Positions 1 to 7,763 of a stretch of 64,000 nucleotides of DNA are shown in pieces. Each line of letters starts with the position of its first letter. Position 1 is the first letter of the stretch. A program made the position numbers and the translations under genes. The stretch is taken from the NCBI RefSeq assembly GCF_017893945.1, contig NZ_CP054257.1:2356001-2420000 (forward strand), given 5' to 3'. This DNA comes from Treponema parvum (lineage in GTDB: Bacteria > Spirochaetota > Spirochaetia > Treponematales > Treponemataceae). A model generated the notes under the pieces. That model was given only the letters and a program-made list of their open reading frames with translations. It was not told where the DNA came from and searched no databases.

Positions 1-1594
1 TTCCGGAAAACGAGTAAACACTTTCAAAGCTTTCGCTTTCAAGATCCACTATGACTACGCGGTCTTTTTGCACCATGGTGCCCTTACCGAAACCTTTTTT
101 ATTTTCATAAATTGAGCCGTCGTCCGCTATCCATATCTTTTTTGATTTTAAAGCGAGTATTTTCTGCGGTCCGAAAAAACCCCTGTTTTCATCGCTGGGC
201 CACTGACCGTAGAAGTTTTGGAAATGGTCAAAGACAAGGGGAGGAGTCAATTCATATGTCCAGCCCAAGGTGTCTTTTTTACCGAAACTTTCGGCGGGGG
301 GTAACGTGCCGTTCATGAGATCCAATTTAACCTTTAACAGTGCGCCTGAGGACACATAGTTACTGTTAGGACTAGGTTCATACCCAATACGGGATTCGTA
401 GGTATAAGAAAACAGAATATACATTTCGTTTTCGTGTATGCGCACGTCTGTAACCCTAGGTGATCCCTTGAGATTAAGAGGTTTTTGGATAAAAGAGTGT
501 GGGTTGCTCGGATCATCCTGTATCGAAATTTCTGAGACAACCTCAAGCCCGTAGCCGCCGGCTCCGAGCTGGATTGGTGACGACTGCGACTCAAGTTGGA
601 TCTTCAACCCATTGTTTTCTCGAGTAATTTTATATGTTGTGATTTTAAAAAACGTAGGTTGAGGTTGTGGAGGGACTGAAGGATCATATTGTACCGTATA
701 CAAAAACCTTGAACCGTCATCTCCTGCGTTTGAAACCGCAATAAATCCGTTGGCGGGGAATGTGAAACCCGCAACCGGAGTGCTCGATGTAATTTCTTTT
801 GCTACCAATCTTCCGTGATCATTTGGATCAGAAGGATCACAAAAATACAGGCCGCCGTCGACCATAAATAAAATATTGTCTTCGGAACAGTAAATATAAC
901 TTACAGATCCTGAAGGTAAGCCGTTTATTTTTTCTGCCAATCTAACGTGATTGTACCCTGACGCGGCGGGGAAAAAGTAGCCATTTGTGTATAAATTTCT
1001 TGCCGCATCAAATTCCATGTTAAGGTATTTAGGAAGATCAGTTGCCTCAATATCCGTTTTTTGAAATTTCGGTAAACCTAGCGACCTTACCGCAGTATCT
1101 GCTACGTACAGTTCGATATCACATTTTTCATGGGTACCGCTCCTATATTTCCTATAATCCCACAGAACAATCGGCGGGGTGGTATACATGGGAAAGGCTG
1201 CGTTTGTGGTTTTTCCCGCTGAAACTCGGACTGTAATGCTGCCGTACGCAAGGCGGGCTCTGCCGTCGTATGCGGATCCCCTTATTGTATAGGTTCCTTC
1301 TTCTATATCTGAAAAAGTAACCGAAGATCCGGCGGCTGCGGTTTGCTCCGCTATCACGACGCCGTCTTTGCTTAAAGTTACGGTATAGGTTTTAATATCA
1401 TCCGTGTTTACCGCAAGCCTTGAAGCTCCTGCGGCGCTCCTTCCCGTCTGCGGCGAAGCTTCCGGCAAAACAACCCTTAAAGACCCGTTCCCCGAGCTGT
1501 TTTCAATTCCCAAAGCCTGAAACAAATTGCTGCACGATGTAAAAAGCAAAAAAACGGCCGTCACAAAAACCGTAATAAGAATAGGCTTTTTCAT
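1..1594 (-). CDS. Treponema-style lipoprotein, 3' end outside window
   Basis: Open without a stop from an ATG at 1594 to the left edge, so at least 531 residues. GGAGG stands just before the start. The first 21 residues are a lipoprotein signal (MKKP, hydrophobic core, lipobox LFTSC with Cys21). Then comes a G-S-L-R-V-V-L-P stretch and a G-R-S-A-A motif, both common in treponemal surface lipoproteins, and a prealbumin-like segment (TYTVTLSKDG...GTYTIRGSAYDG, about residues 68-108). The rest is beta-rich with Y/F-containing repeats of the kind seen in extracellular propeller or sandwich proteins. The protein should be exported and lipid-anchored. Function is not recognised. It is left-partial because the window cuts the gene, not because of a visible defect. 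Confidence 0.8.
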   Translation of the reverse strand, partial: MKKPILITVFVTAVFLLFTSCSNLFQALGIENSSGNGSLRVVLPEASPQTGRSAAGASRLAVNTDDIKTYTVTLSKDGVVIAEQTAAAGSSVTFSDIEEGTYTIRGSAYDGRARLAYGSITVRVSAGKTTNAAFPMYTTPPIVLWDYRKYRSGTHEKCDIELYVADTAVRSLGLPKFQKTDIEATDLPKYLNMEFDAARNLYTNGYFFPAASGYNHVRLAEKINGLPSGSVSYIYCSEDNILFMVDGGLYFCDPSDPNDHGRLVAKEITSSTPVAGFTFPANGFIAVSNAGDDGSRFLYTVQYDPSVPPQPQPTFFKITTYKITRENNGLKIQLESQSSPIQLGAGGYGLEVVSEISIQDDPSNPHSFIQKPLNLKGSPRVTDVRIHENEMYILFSYTYESRIGYEPSPNSNYVSSGALLKVKLDLMNGTLPPAESFGKKDTLGWTYELTPPLVFDHFQNFYGQWPSDENRGFFGPQKILALKSKKIWIADDGSIYENKKGFGKGTMVQKDRVVIVDLESESFESVYSFSG

Positions 1595-1688
1595 AAAATA
1601 CCTCCAAAACAATATTTTACGCCTTTACGCCTGCAAAACATATTAAAAACGGCGCCGATCGCCAAACCAAGACGCAGACAAAGGCTTT

Positions 1689-2100
1689 CTATCGGTATAC
1701 CGATAAATTATAGCCCAAATACAAATTTTTTTCAATTATTGCGTTGGCTGCGTTGGCTGCTTCTTCACATCTCACTGCAATGTCAGTATCATAATCATAT
1801 TCCGACAATAACATATTCATCACCTCCCGTGATTTTCGTTGTAAATAGTCTCTTAAAATGTCTTTTTGTATGCATTCTTTTATTGCGTTTTCAAAGCCGT
1901 GCTCTTTGTCAAGCGCAGTGTTGCGGCGCACGGCTTCTACAAACATACTGTATTCTTCCAACGGTCTGCAAGTACGATGATTTTGTTATCGATCAGGCAC
2001 GACACGTCGTTGGAGAGCTTTGTATACATCGCCTGTTCGAGTTTGAGAGGCTTCAGTTCGGTTGAGCTGTCGAGGTGTGTGCCGTGCAGGAAGTAAACAC
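1689..2100 (-). pseudogene. Remnant of Rpn-family PD-(D/E)XK nuclease/transposase
   Basis: Two pieces in different frames on the minus strand match the Rpn/PDDEXK_2 family as I know it. The upstream piece (about 1972-2100) reads ...ELKPLKLEQAMYTKLSNDVS followed by CLIDNKIIVLAD, the early part of the domain. The downstream piece (1689-1961) reads LEEYSMFVEAVR...KDILRDYLQRKSREVMNML, the C-terminal tail. The normal 100 or so residues between them (the EHQS catalytic block and following region) are missing, and the join changes frame with a stop at TGTTTGTAG. This is a deleted, non-functional copy of a mobile recombination-promoting nuclease. It marks the edge of an accessory island. Confidence 0.75.
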
Positions 2101-2231
2101 GGCCACCAAAAAAATAAGGAGAGCATTCAGAGCTTGGCGGAAGAAGTTGGAAAGTTTAAGGTGTAAGTAACCTGCACGCGCCGGTCGGGTGCGGCAATTG
2201 GCCGCGCCGAGGAACAAAAATTTCAGCAACG

Positions 2232-2366
2232 TTACACACATAGCGCGCGCAAAACGAGTGCGGCGGCTCCTTGTTCCAAGTAGCGCTCCCCGTCGTCGTC
2301 ATAGCTTTTTACTTCATAAGGAATTTTAAGGCCGTCAAGAATTCTCATTGCGTTCGTCTTTTTCAT
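2232..2366 (-). pseudogene. ybaK: N-terminal fragment of YbaK/EbsC Cys-tRNA(Pro) deacylase
   Basis: A 44-residue reading frame starting MKKTNAMRILDGLKIPYEVK and ending at TAA matches the first part of the YbaK/EbsC family (normal length about 155-160). The conserved start K-x-N-A-M-R-I-L-D-x-x-x-I-P-Y is complete, then similarity stops after about 30 residues. The catalytic region is absent, so this is a truncated relic next to the Rpn remnant. The family normally removes Cys or Ala wrongly loaded on tRNA(Pro). The fragment cannot do this. Another full copy may exist elsewhere in the genome. Confidence 0.7.
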
Positions 2367-2432
2367 ATCCTGAATACTACAAGTTAAAGTACGGTTTAAG
2401 TCAAGGGTTTGTTGACATCAAATAAGAAATCT

Positions 2433-2831
2433 TTATCTTTTCCAGTTTTCCAATTTCAATAGCGGAATATTTTTAAAATGCTTTGTGTTGTTCGTTACTA
2501 AAATCAAGTCATTGTAAATTGCCGTAGCGGCAATACATAAATCCATATCTTCTATTCGTATTGCTTTTGCATACATTTTTGCTTTTATATCCGCAAAAAT
2601 TTCCATAACACCGACATTCAATTCTTCAATGGGATAGATTTCACGAATGCGATTTACTTTTATCATATTTTTTTGTTCATTCTGTGAACGTTTTGCGCCG
2701 AATACAAGCTCTGCATACGTAATCATCGAAATGGAAATAGGAATATTTTTGTTTTCCTCGAATTTAGACAATATCGTTTTGTCGCCTCGCAGTGCAAATA
2801 TTATGATGTCGGTATCAATCAAATATGCCAT
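2433..2831 (-). CDS. vapC: VapC-type PIN-domain toxin
   Basis: 132 residues, the usual PIN toxin length. The N-terminus MAYLIDTDIIIFAL supplies the first acidic residue (D6), AELVFGAKR the conserved Glu, and DMDLCIAATAIYNDLILVTNNTKHF the later acidic residue plus the T-N-N-x-x-H-F signature. Proteins of this type are Mg-dependent RNases that cut tRNA or rRNA when freed from their antitoxin. The start overlaps the end of the antitoxin gene by 17 bases, as expected for a co-translated TA pair. Frame intact, so probably functional. Confidence 0.9.
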   Translation of the reverse strand: MAYLIDTDIIIFALRGDKTILSKFEENKNIPISISMITYAELVFGAKRSQNEQKNMIKVNRIREIYPIEELNVGVMEIFADIKAKMYAKAIRIEDMDLCIAATAIYNDLILVTNNTKHFKNIPLLKLENWKR

Positions 2832-3093
2832 CTAAAGCCTCAAACCTTGGTGAATTGCGACGGGATGTTCTTATGTCGTCAATAATTTCTTCTGCGCTTC
2901 TTGCATCTTCCCATGAGCCTGAAAGTTTTAAAAATTCTTCCGTGGCATTTTTTGTTTTTACAGGAACGGAAGTAAAATAATTTTGTAAAATATTAACGAC
3001 TTGCTGACTGATTGAACGGTTATCGCGTTTTGCAGCAAATTTTAATCTGTCGTATAAGCGGTCATCCATATCACGGACCTGTAATATTGCCAT
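2815..3093 (-). CDS. vapB: Ribbon-helix-helix antitoxin (FitA/VapB-like)
   Basis: 92 residues from ATG at 3093, preceded by AGGGG; a farther upstream in-frame start would add 12 residues but lacks a better ribosome site. The N-terminus MAILQVRDMDDRLYDRLKFA followed by AKRDNRSISQQVV is a FitA-like Arc/MetJ ribbon-helix-helix DNA-binding domain. The acidic C-terminus (ARSAEEIIDDIR) is the usual toxin-masking tail. It should bind and neutralise the VapC encoded just downstream and repress their shared promoter. Confidence 0.88.
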   Translation of the reverse strand: MAILQVRDMDDRLYDRLKFAAKRDNRSISQQVVNILQNYFTSVPVKTKNATEEFLKLSGSWEDARSAEEIIDDIRTSRRNSPRFEALDGIFD

Positions 3094-3149
3094 ACCATAC
3101 CCCTGTGTATAGTATATGACGACCTGCATGAAAAATCAATCAAATTTCA

Positions 3150-3340
3150 TCATTTCGTTTTTTTCATTTTCGACGCCGGTAATTCATCATACATCGCGTT
3201 AAACAAGCCCGTTATAAATGCTTTGTCCTCAATTCCGTCTACTAAAAACATTTCTTTTGCGCCCGGGTACGGCAATTCGTAAGAAGCGTTCGGCATATAC
3301 GTAAGCGCCGCAGGAACCGTAAAAATTATCAGGAGAGGTA
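3150..3340 (-). repeat. Copy A of a duplicated unknown gene end
   Basis: On the minus strand this stretch reads ...NASYELPYPGAKEMFLVDG then IEDKAFITGLFNAMYDEL and a lysine-rich end with a TGA stop. The same coding end occurs at 6054-6245 with roughly 90 percent base identity over about 150 bases; most differences are silent or conservative (I/V, F/L), so the frame was under selection in both lineages. No start or upstream body is present here. I do not recognise the parent protein. It is a gene relic sitting between two TA pairs. Confidence 0.7.
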
Positions 3341-3346
3341 GTTTAA

Positions 3347-3550
3347 TTATACCTTGATTATGTTTCTTTTATCATCTTCAATAATGACCGCTTGGGAGTT
3401 GTTGATAGCGCATATTTCAAGCGTCGGAAAAGCTTGCATAATTTGTTCCGTAACTTTTTTGAACGGCGGAGCCGACACTTGAAAAATGTGAACACAAAAA
3501 TAAACGCATGGTTTGCAGTCTCCTTTGTATAACGCTCCCCATAATATCAT
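3347..3550 (-). other. Short reading frame, possible gene relic
   Basis: A 67-residue frame with no good ribosome site at its first ATG. Its last 45 residues (VSAPPFKKVTEQIMQAF..., ending DDKRNIIKV) have protein-like composition, and the first part looks less natural. No family is recognised. It lies between the relic at 3150-3340 and a TA pair and may be another truncated gene end. Weak support. Confidence 0.25.
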
Positions 3551-3565
3551 AAGTAGCAGCGGTTG

Positions 3566-3961
3566 TCAGGATAAAGTTTTCAGGCCGTATTTTTTATAAT
3601 TTGCAACCTGCGTGTCAACGGATAAAAAATAATAATCGGATTTTATCGATTGCCAAATCATAATGCGATCAAACGGATCTTTGTGTTCTATCGGTAATTT
3701 GTAAAAACTAATTAACTCATCATTTTTTAATGACCTGCATTTTAAAAAACTGTTTTTTACTTCTTCATAGAATTCTTCAGGTTTCATTCCTTTTAAAGAT
3801 AATTTTCCCATATTATATTTTATTGCGATTTCCCATAAACTGGCCTGACTGTAAAAAACCTCATTTTCATCCGCCAATAGTTTTGGATAAACGGAAGGAG
3901 ATATTTTACTTGTATCGATAAAAGCCCATAATAAATAATGCGTATCCAATAGAATTTTCAT
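3566..3961 (-). CDS. vapC: VapC-family PIN toxin
   Basis: 131 residues. MKILLDTHYLLWAF carries the first Asp, QASLWEIAIKYNMGKL the conserved Glu block, HKDPFDRIMIWQS the D-P-F-D-R motif of this PIN subgroup, and FLSVDTQVANY the final Asp region. This is the VapC subgroup usually paired with Phd/YefM-type antitoxins, and such a gene lies immediately upstream with a 4-base ATGA overlap. Predicted to be an Mg-dependent endoribonuclease. Frame intact. Confidence 0.9.
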   Translation of the reverse strand: MKILLDTHYLLWAFIDTSKISPSVYPKLLADENEVFYSQASLWEIAIKYNMGKLSLKGMKPEEFYEEVKNSFLKCRSLKNDELISFYKLPIEHKDPFDRIMIWQSIKSDYYFLSVDTQVANYKKYGLKTLS

Positions 3962-4197
3962 ATATTAATAAGCTCTTCATCGGACATAGCCCAATTTTCG
4001 CTGAATTCGACTTTTACCTTCCCTTCCAGTGTACCGAGTTTTCGTGCTTTTATTTTTTTATATTCTTCGATCGGAACAATTACAGCTATGGTTTCCTGTT
4101 TTCGACCGAACGCAATACCGACTTCGCTTCCCGATTCCACTTCTTTTAAAAGCGCAGAGAAATTCGCTCGTACTTTTGCTACCGGTAATGTTTTCAT
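3958..4197 (-). CDS. phd: Phd/YefM-family antitoxin
   Basis: 79 residues. MKTLPVAKVRANFSALLKEV followed by ESGSEVGIAFGRKQETIAVI and VPIEEYKKI is the Phd/YefM fold: an N-terminal DNA-binding and dimerisation part, then a short acidic tail (FSENWAMSDEELINI) that would wrap the toxin. It is the first gene of a two-gene minus-strand operon with the VapC toxin, sharing ATGA. Expected to repress its own promoter, which would lie in the 4198-4260 region. Confidence 0.88.
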   Translation of the reverse strand: MKTLPVAKVRANFSALLKEVESGSEVGIAFGRKQETIAVIVPIEEYKKIKARKLGTLEGKVKVEFSENWAMSDEELINI

Positions 4198-4683
4198 ACA
4201 AATACAATACTATTTGCGTACAATATGGTCAAGTTGTACATATATATTAGATACTCTCCCGGTAAATTCAAAACAATGCTGGTCGATACGGCAGAAAAGT
4301 TGGAATCGCCGCTCGGATTTATTGCATTGCTCATTCAGTTACTGCGTTACATGGGTCGTCTTACAAAAGATCGGCACCTTATAACCTTGTCCAGCAAGCA
4401 AAACCAACGCATAGCGATCCCGGCTGTTGTCTAGGCAGAATACTTTCTTTCTTTTTCTGTACATCGCTTCGCACAGCAGAAAAAACATGAATAAATTCGA
4501 AAAAATGTCACAAACACAGATTAAGCAAATGTTAGGATGACTGCCTTTCGGACAGCAAAGCGAATCCCTCTCCTACGAAGAACATAGGATATTACCCCCT
4601 CCGCACGAATAAAGCTGTATGTATTAACGTCTTATTTTAAGCGTTATAAATAAATAGAAAATTTTTTATTAATAAATATGCCA
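4198..4683. other. Non-coding gap between divergent TA operons
   Basis: About 490 bases without a convincing gene. Open frames here are short and lack ribosome sites or recognisable composition. The left end must hold the promoter of the phd-vapC operon on the minus strand, and the right end leads into the palindromic promoter region of the phd-relE pair. Nothing else is recognised. Confidence 0.5.
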
Positions 4684-4715
4684 ACAAATATACCAACATA
4701 TTTGCCAATATTTGT
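4684..4715. promoter_or_regulatory. Nested inverted repeats upstream of antitoxin gene
   Basis: ACAAATAT (4684-4691) is matched by ATATTTGT (4708-4715), and inside it CAAATAT (4685-4691) is matched by ATATTTG (4698-4704). The repeats end about 30 bases before the antitoxin start at 4749. Antitoxins of the Phd/YefM type bind such nested palindromes to repress their own operon, so this is a likely autoregulatory operator (inference from position). Confidence 0.5.
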
Positions 4716-4748
4716 CTTTTGTGTTATATTATTAATGGAGATTTATCT

Positions 4749-5069
4749 ATGAATGCAGTAAATTCAATTAATATATTAGATTCCATAATTCCTATAAGCC
4801 GTTTTAATAAAGGTGAGGCGAATAGAATATTTACAGAAGTTAAAAATGACGGAATAAAAATCGTTGTAAAAAATAATACTCCGGAATGTGTTTTGATAAG
4901 TCCTAAAGACTATCAAGCGCTAATTGAGCAATATGAAGACGCTTTATTGATGGCTGAGGCAAACAATAGATTATCAAATAATGTAGTGTATATTTCACAT
5001 AATGATATTCTAAGCGATTTAAACATAAATGAACAAGTCCTAGAAAACATTGATGTCGAATTGGAGTAA
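4749..5069 (+). CDS. Phd/YefM-like antitoxin
   Basis: 106 residues from ATG at 4749, which has ATGGAG 8 bases upstream; an earlier in-frame start at 4719 lies in the operator region and is unlikely. The sequence SINILDSIIPISRFNKGEAN...VKNNTPECVLISPKDYQALI matches the Phd/YefM pattern: N-terminal beta-strands, then the C-V-L-I-S-P-x-x-Y core. The C-terminal half is acidic (NEQVLENIDVELE). It is followed after 3 bases by a RelE/ParE toxin gene, forming a TA operon. Base composition is markedly AT-rich compared with the rest of the window. Confidence 0.85.
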   Translation: MNAVNSINILDSIIPISRFNKGEANRIFTEVKNDGIKIVVKNNTPECVLISPKDYQALIEQYEDALLMAEANNRLSNNVVYISHNDILSDLNINEQVLENIDVELE

Positions 5070-5072
5070 TCA

Positions 5073-5423
5073 ATGTGGAAAATATTATACCATCCAGAGG
5101 CAAAACAAGAACTAAAAAAATTAGATGGATCACAACAAAAAATAGTATTAAAAGCAATAATCAAGGTTGCACAAAATCCTGAGTCTAATATGAAAGGCGG
5201 TTATGGTAAACCGCTTGGAAATAAAGGTGGAAATAATTTAAGTGGATTATTCAAGATTAAACTAAAAGGATTAGGATTAAGAATAGTTTATAAGTTAGAA
5301 CAAGAGGCTTTAGATAATATAATGAAAATCATTGTGATTTCCGTGCGAGAAGCAATGAAGTATATGAAATTGCAGCAAAAAGGGAGTCAAGATAAGCAGC
5401 GGGAGAAAAACAATGAAAAATAG
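5073..5423 (+). CDS. RelE/ParE-family toxin
   Basis: 116 residues. MWKILYHPEAKQELKKLD then KAIIKVAQNPESN, GYGKPLGNK, LSGLFKIKLKGLGLRIVYKL and IIVISVREAMK follow the RelE/ParE superfamily order of strands and helices. Such toxins are either ribosome-dependent mRNases (RelE) or gyrase inhibitors (ParE); sequence alone does not decide. The lysine/glutamine-rich C-terminal tail is longer than usual. It follows the antitoxin gene by 3 bases, and both are AT-rich, consistent with recent acquisition. Confidence 0.85.
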   Translation: MWKILYHPEAKQELKKLDGSQQKIVLKAIIKVAQNPESNMKGGYGKPLGNKGGNNLSGLFKIKLKGLGLRIVYKLEQEALDNIMKIIVISVREAMKYMKLQQKGSQDKQREKNNEK

Positions 5424-5431
5424 AACAAATT

Positions 5432-5992
5432 ATGATTTACGAGTTGCATGGAAAAATACCTCAAAATAGAAGTTTTATTTATTCTGAAGATATTCTGACG
5501 AGTACTGTCTTTGGAAATATAAGATATTTTAATTCAAGTTCGTTAATTAATGATTTCCTCTCAAAAGCAACTGATTTAAAAGGTAATAGTTTTAATTACC
5601 ATTTTTCAGATAATATCCAAATAAATTTTTGGAAGAAATTTTCAAATAAAACAAAAGCTCAGATTAATGAACCTGATTTAGTTTTAGAAGATAAGAATAG
5701 TATTTTAATAATAGAATGTAAGTACCATTCTCCCTTGGATGAAAAATTTTCAGAAAGTGAGAATGATTACACAAATCAACTTTTGCGATATTCGACAATC
5801 ATAGAAGATTATTATTCCGAGAAAAAAAACAAAAATATTATTTTTCTAACATTGAAAGATTATGATGTTGAAACTTGTTTGGAAAAAACTCGGAAAAAAT
5901 TATCACCTGACACAGCAATACGTGTTAAACAGATGTTAGGTGGATTACCCGTTGATTTAATTTACATTACTGAAAAAATAATTGAATTTTAG
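5432..5992 (+). CDS. Solitary PD-(D/E)XK nuclease-like protein
   Basis: 186 residues, 8 bases after the RelE gene and in the same direction. N-terminal E19-D20-I-L-T-S-T-V-F-G is a motif I associate with a family of PD-(D/E)XK proteins found near defence genes. The core follows: NEPDLVLEDKNSILIIECKY supplies P-D82, then E95-x-K97, and Q117-L-L-R-Y supplies the QxxxY helix. These are the metal-binding and catalytic residues of the fold, so the protein is probably an active nuclease. No methylase or other partner lies next to it. Whether it is a defence effector, a TA accessory or a stranded fragment of a larger system is not known. AT-rich like the TA pair before it. Confidence 0.7.
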   Translation: MIYELHGKIPQNRSFIYSEDILTSTVFGNIRYFNSSSLINDFLSKATDLKGNSFNYHFSDNIQINFWKKFSNKTKAQINEPDLVLEDKNSILIIECKYHSPLDEKFSESENDYTNQLLRYSTIIEDYYSEKKNKNIIFLTLKDYDVETCLEKTRKKLSPDTAIRVKQMLGGLPVDLIYITEKIIEF

Positions 5993-6053
5993 ACTTTAAT
6001 GCTGCATTTTGCTTATGGAAAGAAAGAGAGATTTCTGTTTTTCCCCACGTTTT

Positions 6054-6245
6054 TCATTTTCCCTTCTTCTTTTTCGGCGCCGGTAATTCATCATACATCG
6101 CGTTAAACAAGCCCGTTATAAATGCTTTGTCCTCAACTCCGTCTACTAAAAGCATTTCTTTTGCGCCCGGGTACGGTAATTCACGAGAAGCGTTCAGCAT
6201 GTACGCAACTGCCGACGGAAATAAAGCGCTGTATCCAATTATCAA
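6054..6245 (-). repeat. Copy B of a duplicated unknown gene end
   Basis: The minus strand reads ...MLNASRELPYPGAKEMLLVDG then VEDKAFITGLFNAMYDEL and a K-K-K-K-G-K tail with stop. It corresponds to copy A at 3150-3340. The final bases of the neighbouring hydrolase gene (stop at 6181) run into this element in another frame, so the element seems to have become joined to the hydrolase gene and supplied its last 15 codons. Parent gene unknown. Both copies lie beside TA pairs on the same strand. Confidence 0.7.
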
Positions 6246-6816
6246 GAAAGTGCATTTGCTCTTTCGTATGAAACCAATGTTCCCCGTCTTTCATGACAGT
6301 AAGCGTTGCACCGATTCGATGTGCAAATTCGGAAATTATTTTAAAAGATGTCAAATTGTCTTTTGCGCCGTAGAGAATATGTGTCGGCGCCGTCCAATGG
6401 ACAGGATGTTCCCTTACATAGCAAAGATATTCCCACGAAAGTTTTTCCCCAAATGGTGTATCGAATTCGCCTTTATCGCGGAGTTCGCTTTCGTTTACAT
6501 TTGCCTTCTTCATCATGTTTATAATCAGGTTTTCCATGTTCACAACGGGAGAAATAAAATACGCTTTTTCTATCGGCATATCCGATAAAGCGTGCATGGC
6601 AAAAAACGCGCCGATACTGTCTGCTATGATCGTCACGGATTTACAGTTTTTAAAAACGGAATCAAAATACGGCGGGAATTCTTTTTTTGCTTCCCATGGA
6701 GATTGGGCCCTGTAATCAAAACCGATAACATCACCGTCTGCAAAAAGCGCTTGATAATGCGAGGCTTCTTTTGCGCTCCCGCCTTTTCCGTGTATGTATA
6801 TGATTGCGTTTTTCAT
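6181..6816 (-). CDS. Alpha/beta hydrolase
   Basis: 211 residues from ATG at 6816 (KNAIIYIHGKGGSA follows directly). IHGKGGSA forms the oxyanion loop, IADSIGAFFAMH the nucleophile elbow (Ser in D-S-x-G), LYGAKDNLTSF the acidic residue and KDGEHWFHTKEQ the catalytic His. The triad is complete. Substrate unknown; the size and motifs fit small esterases or lipid-type hydrolases of the cytoplasm. The C-terminus (last 15 residues, after FLDNWIQ) is encoded within repeat copy B and looks foreign, so the original end was probably replaced by recombination. It is followed (upstream on the map) by the DinJ-YafQ pair on the same strand. Confidence 0.75.
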   Translation of the reverse strand: MKNAIIYIHGKGGSAKEASHYQALFADGDVIGFDYRAQSPWEAKKEFPPYFDSVFKNCKSVTIIADSIGAFFAMHALSDMPIEKAYFISPVVNMENLIINMMKKANVNESELRDKGEFDTPFGEKLSWEYLCYVREHPVHWTAPTHILYGAKDNLTSFKIISEFAHRIGATLTVMKDGEHWFHTKEQMHFLDNWIQRFISVGSCVHAERFS

Positions 6817-6841
6817 AATTACGCACCATTCAGGCTGACTT

Positions 6842-7123
6842 TTATTTTCTAAATAACTCAGAATGTGAACCGGCTCTATGCAACATAAGAACAAGGACGT
6901 CATTTAGATGCTCATACACAAGAAGCCAATCAGGATCTATGTGGCACTCCCTTGTTCCCTTATACTTTCCCGACAAGGCATGATCTCTATACTTTGCTTC
7001 AAGAGGTTTCCCATGCACAAGTAAATCGATAACGCCAAACAACTTATTTAAGTTTCGATTTTGTTTTTCTGCACGTTTAATATCTTTTTTGAATTGAGTT
7101 GTAAATTTTACTTCATATTTCAT
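6842..7123 (-). CDS. yafQ: YafQ-type mRNA interferase toxin
   Basis: 93 residues. MKYEVKFTTQFKKDIKRAEK, then RDHALSGKYKGTRECHIDPDWLLVYEH and LHRAGSHSELF are the YafQ/RelE signatures, including the R-D-H-x-L, C-H-I-x-P-D-W and R-x-G-S-H-x-E-L-F blocks with the catalytic histidines. Members cut mRNA at in-frame codons on the ribosome. The gene overlaps the DinJ antitoxin gene by 4 bases. Intact. Confidence 0.92.
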   Translation of the reverse strand: MKYEVKFTTQFKKDIKRAEKQNRNLNKLFGVIDLLVHGKPLEAKYRDHALSGKYKGTRECHIDPDWLLVYEHLNDVLVLMLHRAGSHSELFRK

Positions 7124-7392
7124 ACTTCCAGTGCTTTTCTTAAATCGCTTATATTTGAATATCCTTTTACACTGTCATCATAAGCAATCTTTCTTCCTTC
7201 TGTTATTGCCGATTCCGTAAGATTGTTCGGAATATCCAATCTTAAAGTGAAAGGAATGCCATTTTCCCTGAGTGCCGTTCGCAAAAACATATTTACAGCC
7301 GCCGTCATAGTAAGCCCAAGCTCAGAAAAAAGCGCTTCCGCACGGTCTTTAATATCTTTATCGGTTCTAATATTGAGATTTGTAGTTGTCAC
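7120..7392 (-). CDS. dinJ: DinJ/RelB-family antitoxin
   Basis: 90 residues with a GTG start at 7392 and GGGGG just upstream. TTTNLNIRTDKDIKDRAEAL followed by FSELGLTMTAAVNMFLRTAL is the ribbon-helix-helix domain of DinJ, with the L-G-L-x-M-T-x-A-x-N signature. It pairs with the downstream YafQ toxin and should repress the operon. Confidence 0.92.
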   Translation of the reverse strand: MTTTNLNIRTDKDIKDRAEALFSELGLTMTAAVNMFLRTALRENGIPFTLRLDIPNNLTESAITEGRKIAYDDSVKGYSNISDLRKALEV

Positions 7393-7763
7393 TTGTTAGC
7401 CCCCGTTTATATATACATTATGCTTGTTTTTCTGTCTGTTGTCAACATGTTGTCATCATTTAATAATATGATATAAAGATGATAGACGCAATTCCTTTTT
7501 TACATGCTATAGACGGAGTGCTATATAGTAATCGGTAACTTTGCGTTTGTATTTTGAGAAAACCGTGCTACAATAAAAATCCACACCATTATTTTAAAAA
7601 CAAGCGCGGTACCGTCAGAAAATTCACCGCCGTTACACTCCATTAAGCCTTCATAGCTAGACGAATGGGAAATTTCGAGTTTTGTCAAACTCGAAATCGA
7701 ACCTAAAAGGCCGAATTTCACTGCCGTCGGAAATTCTGATGATACCGCTTGAAGCTTCGTATT
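7393..7763. other. Gene-free gap with a perfect hairpin
   Basis: About 370 bases between the DinJ gene and the ABC binding-protein gene. It holds a perfect 10-bp stem, TTTCGAGTTT-TGTC-AAACTCGAAA (7673-7696), without a T-run on either side, so it is not a typical terminator. Short minus-strand frames around it look gene-like in places but have no start signal and no recognised family. The right part follows the stop of the binding-protein gene and could end that transcript. Confidence 0.4.

Noticed and set aside
3150..3340. Weak resemblance of the duplicated gene end to the NusB C-terminus
   Set aside because: Only a loose pattern (E-D-x-x-F-x-x-G) matches; the rest does not, so no name is given.
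4225..4434. 69-residue plus-strand open frame between TA operons
   Set aside because: No ribosome site, no recognisable family; overlaps the expected promoter of the phd-vapC operon.
1689..7392. Chromosomal integron with TA cassettes
   Set aside because: Treponemes can carry integrons, but cassettes here lie in both orientations, no integrase gene is visible and I see no regular attC-like element; the duplicated gene end alone is not enough.
7673..7696. Intrinsic terminator
   Set aside because: The stem is perfect but neither strand has a T-run after it.
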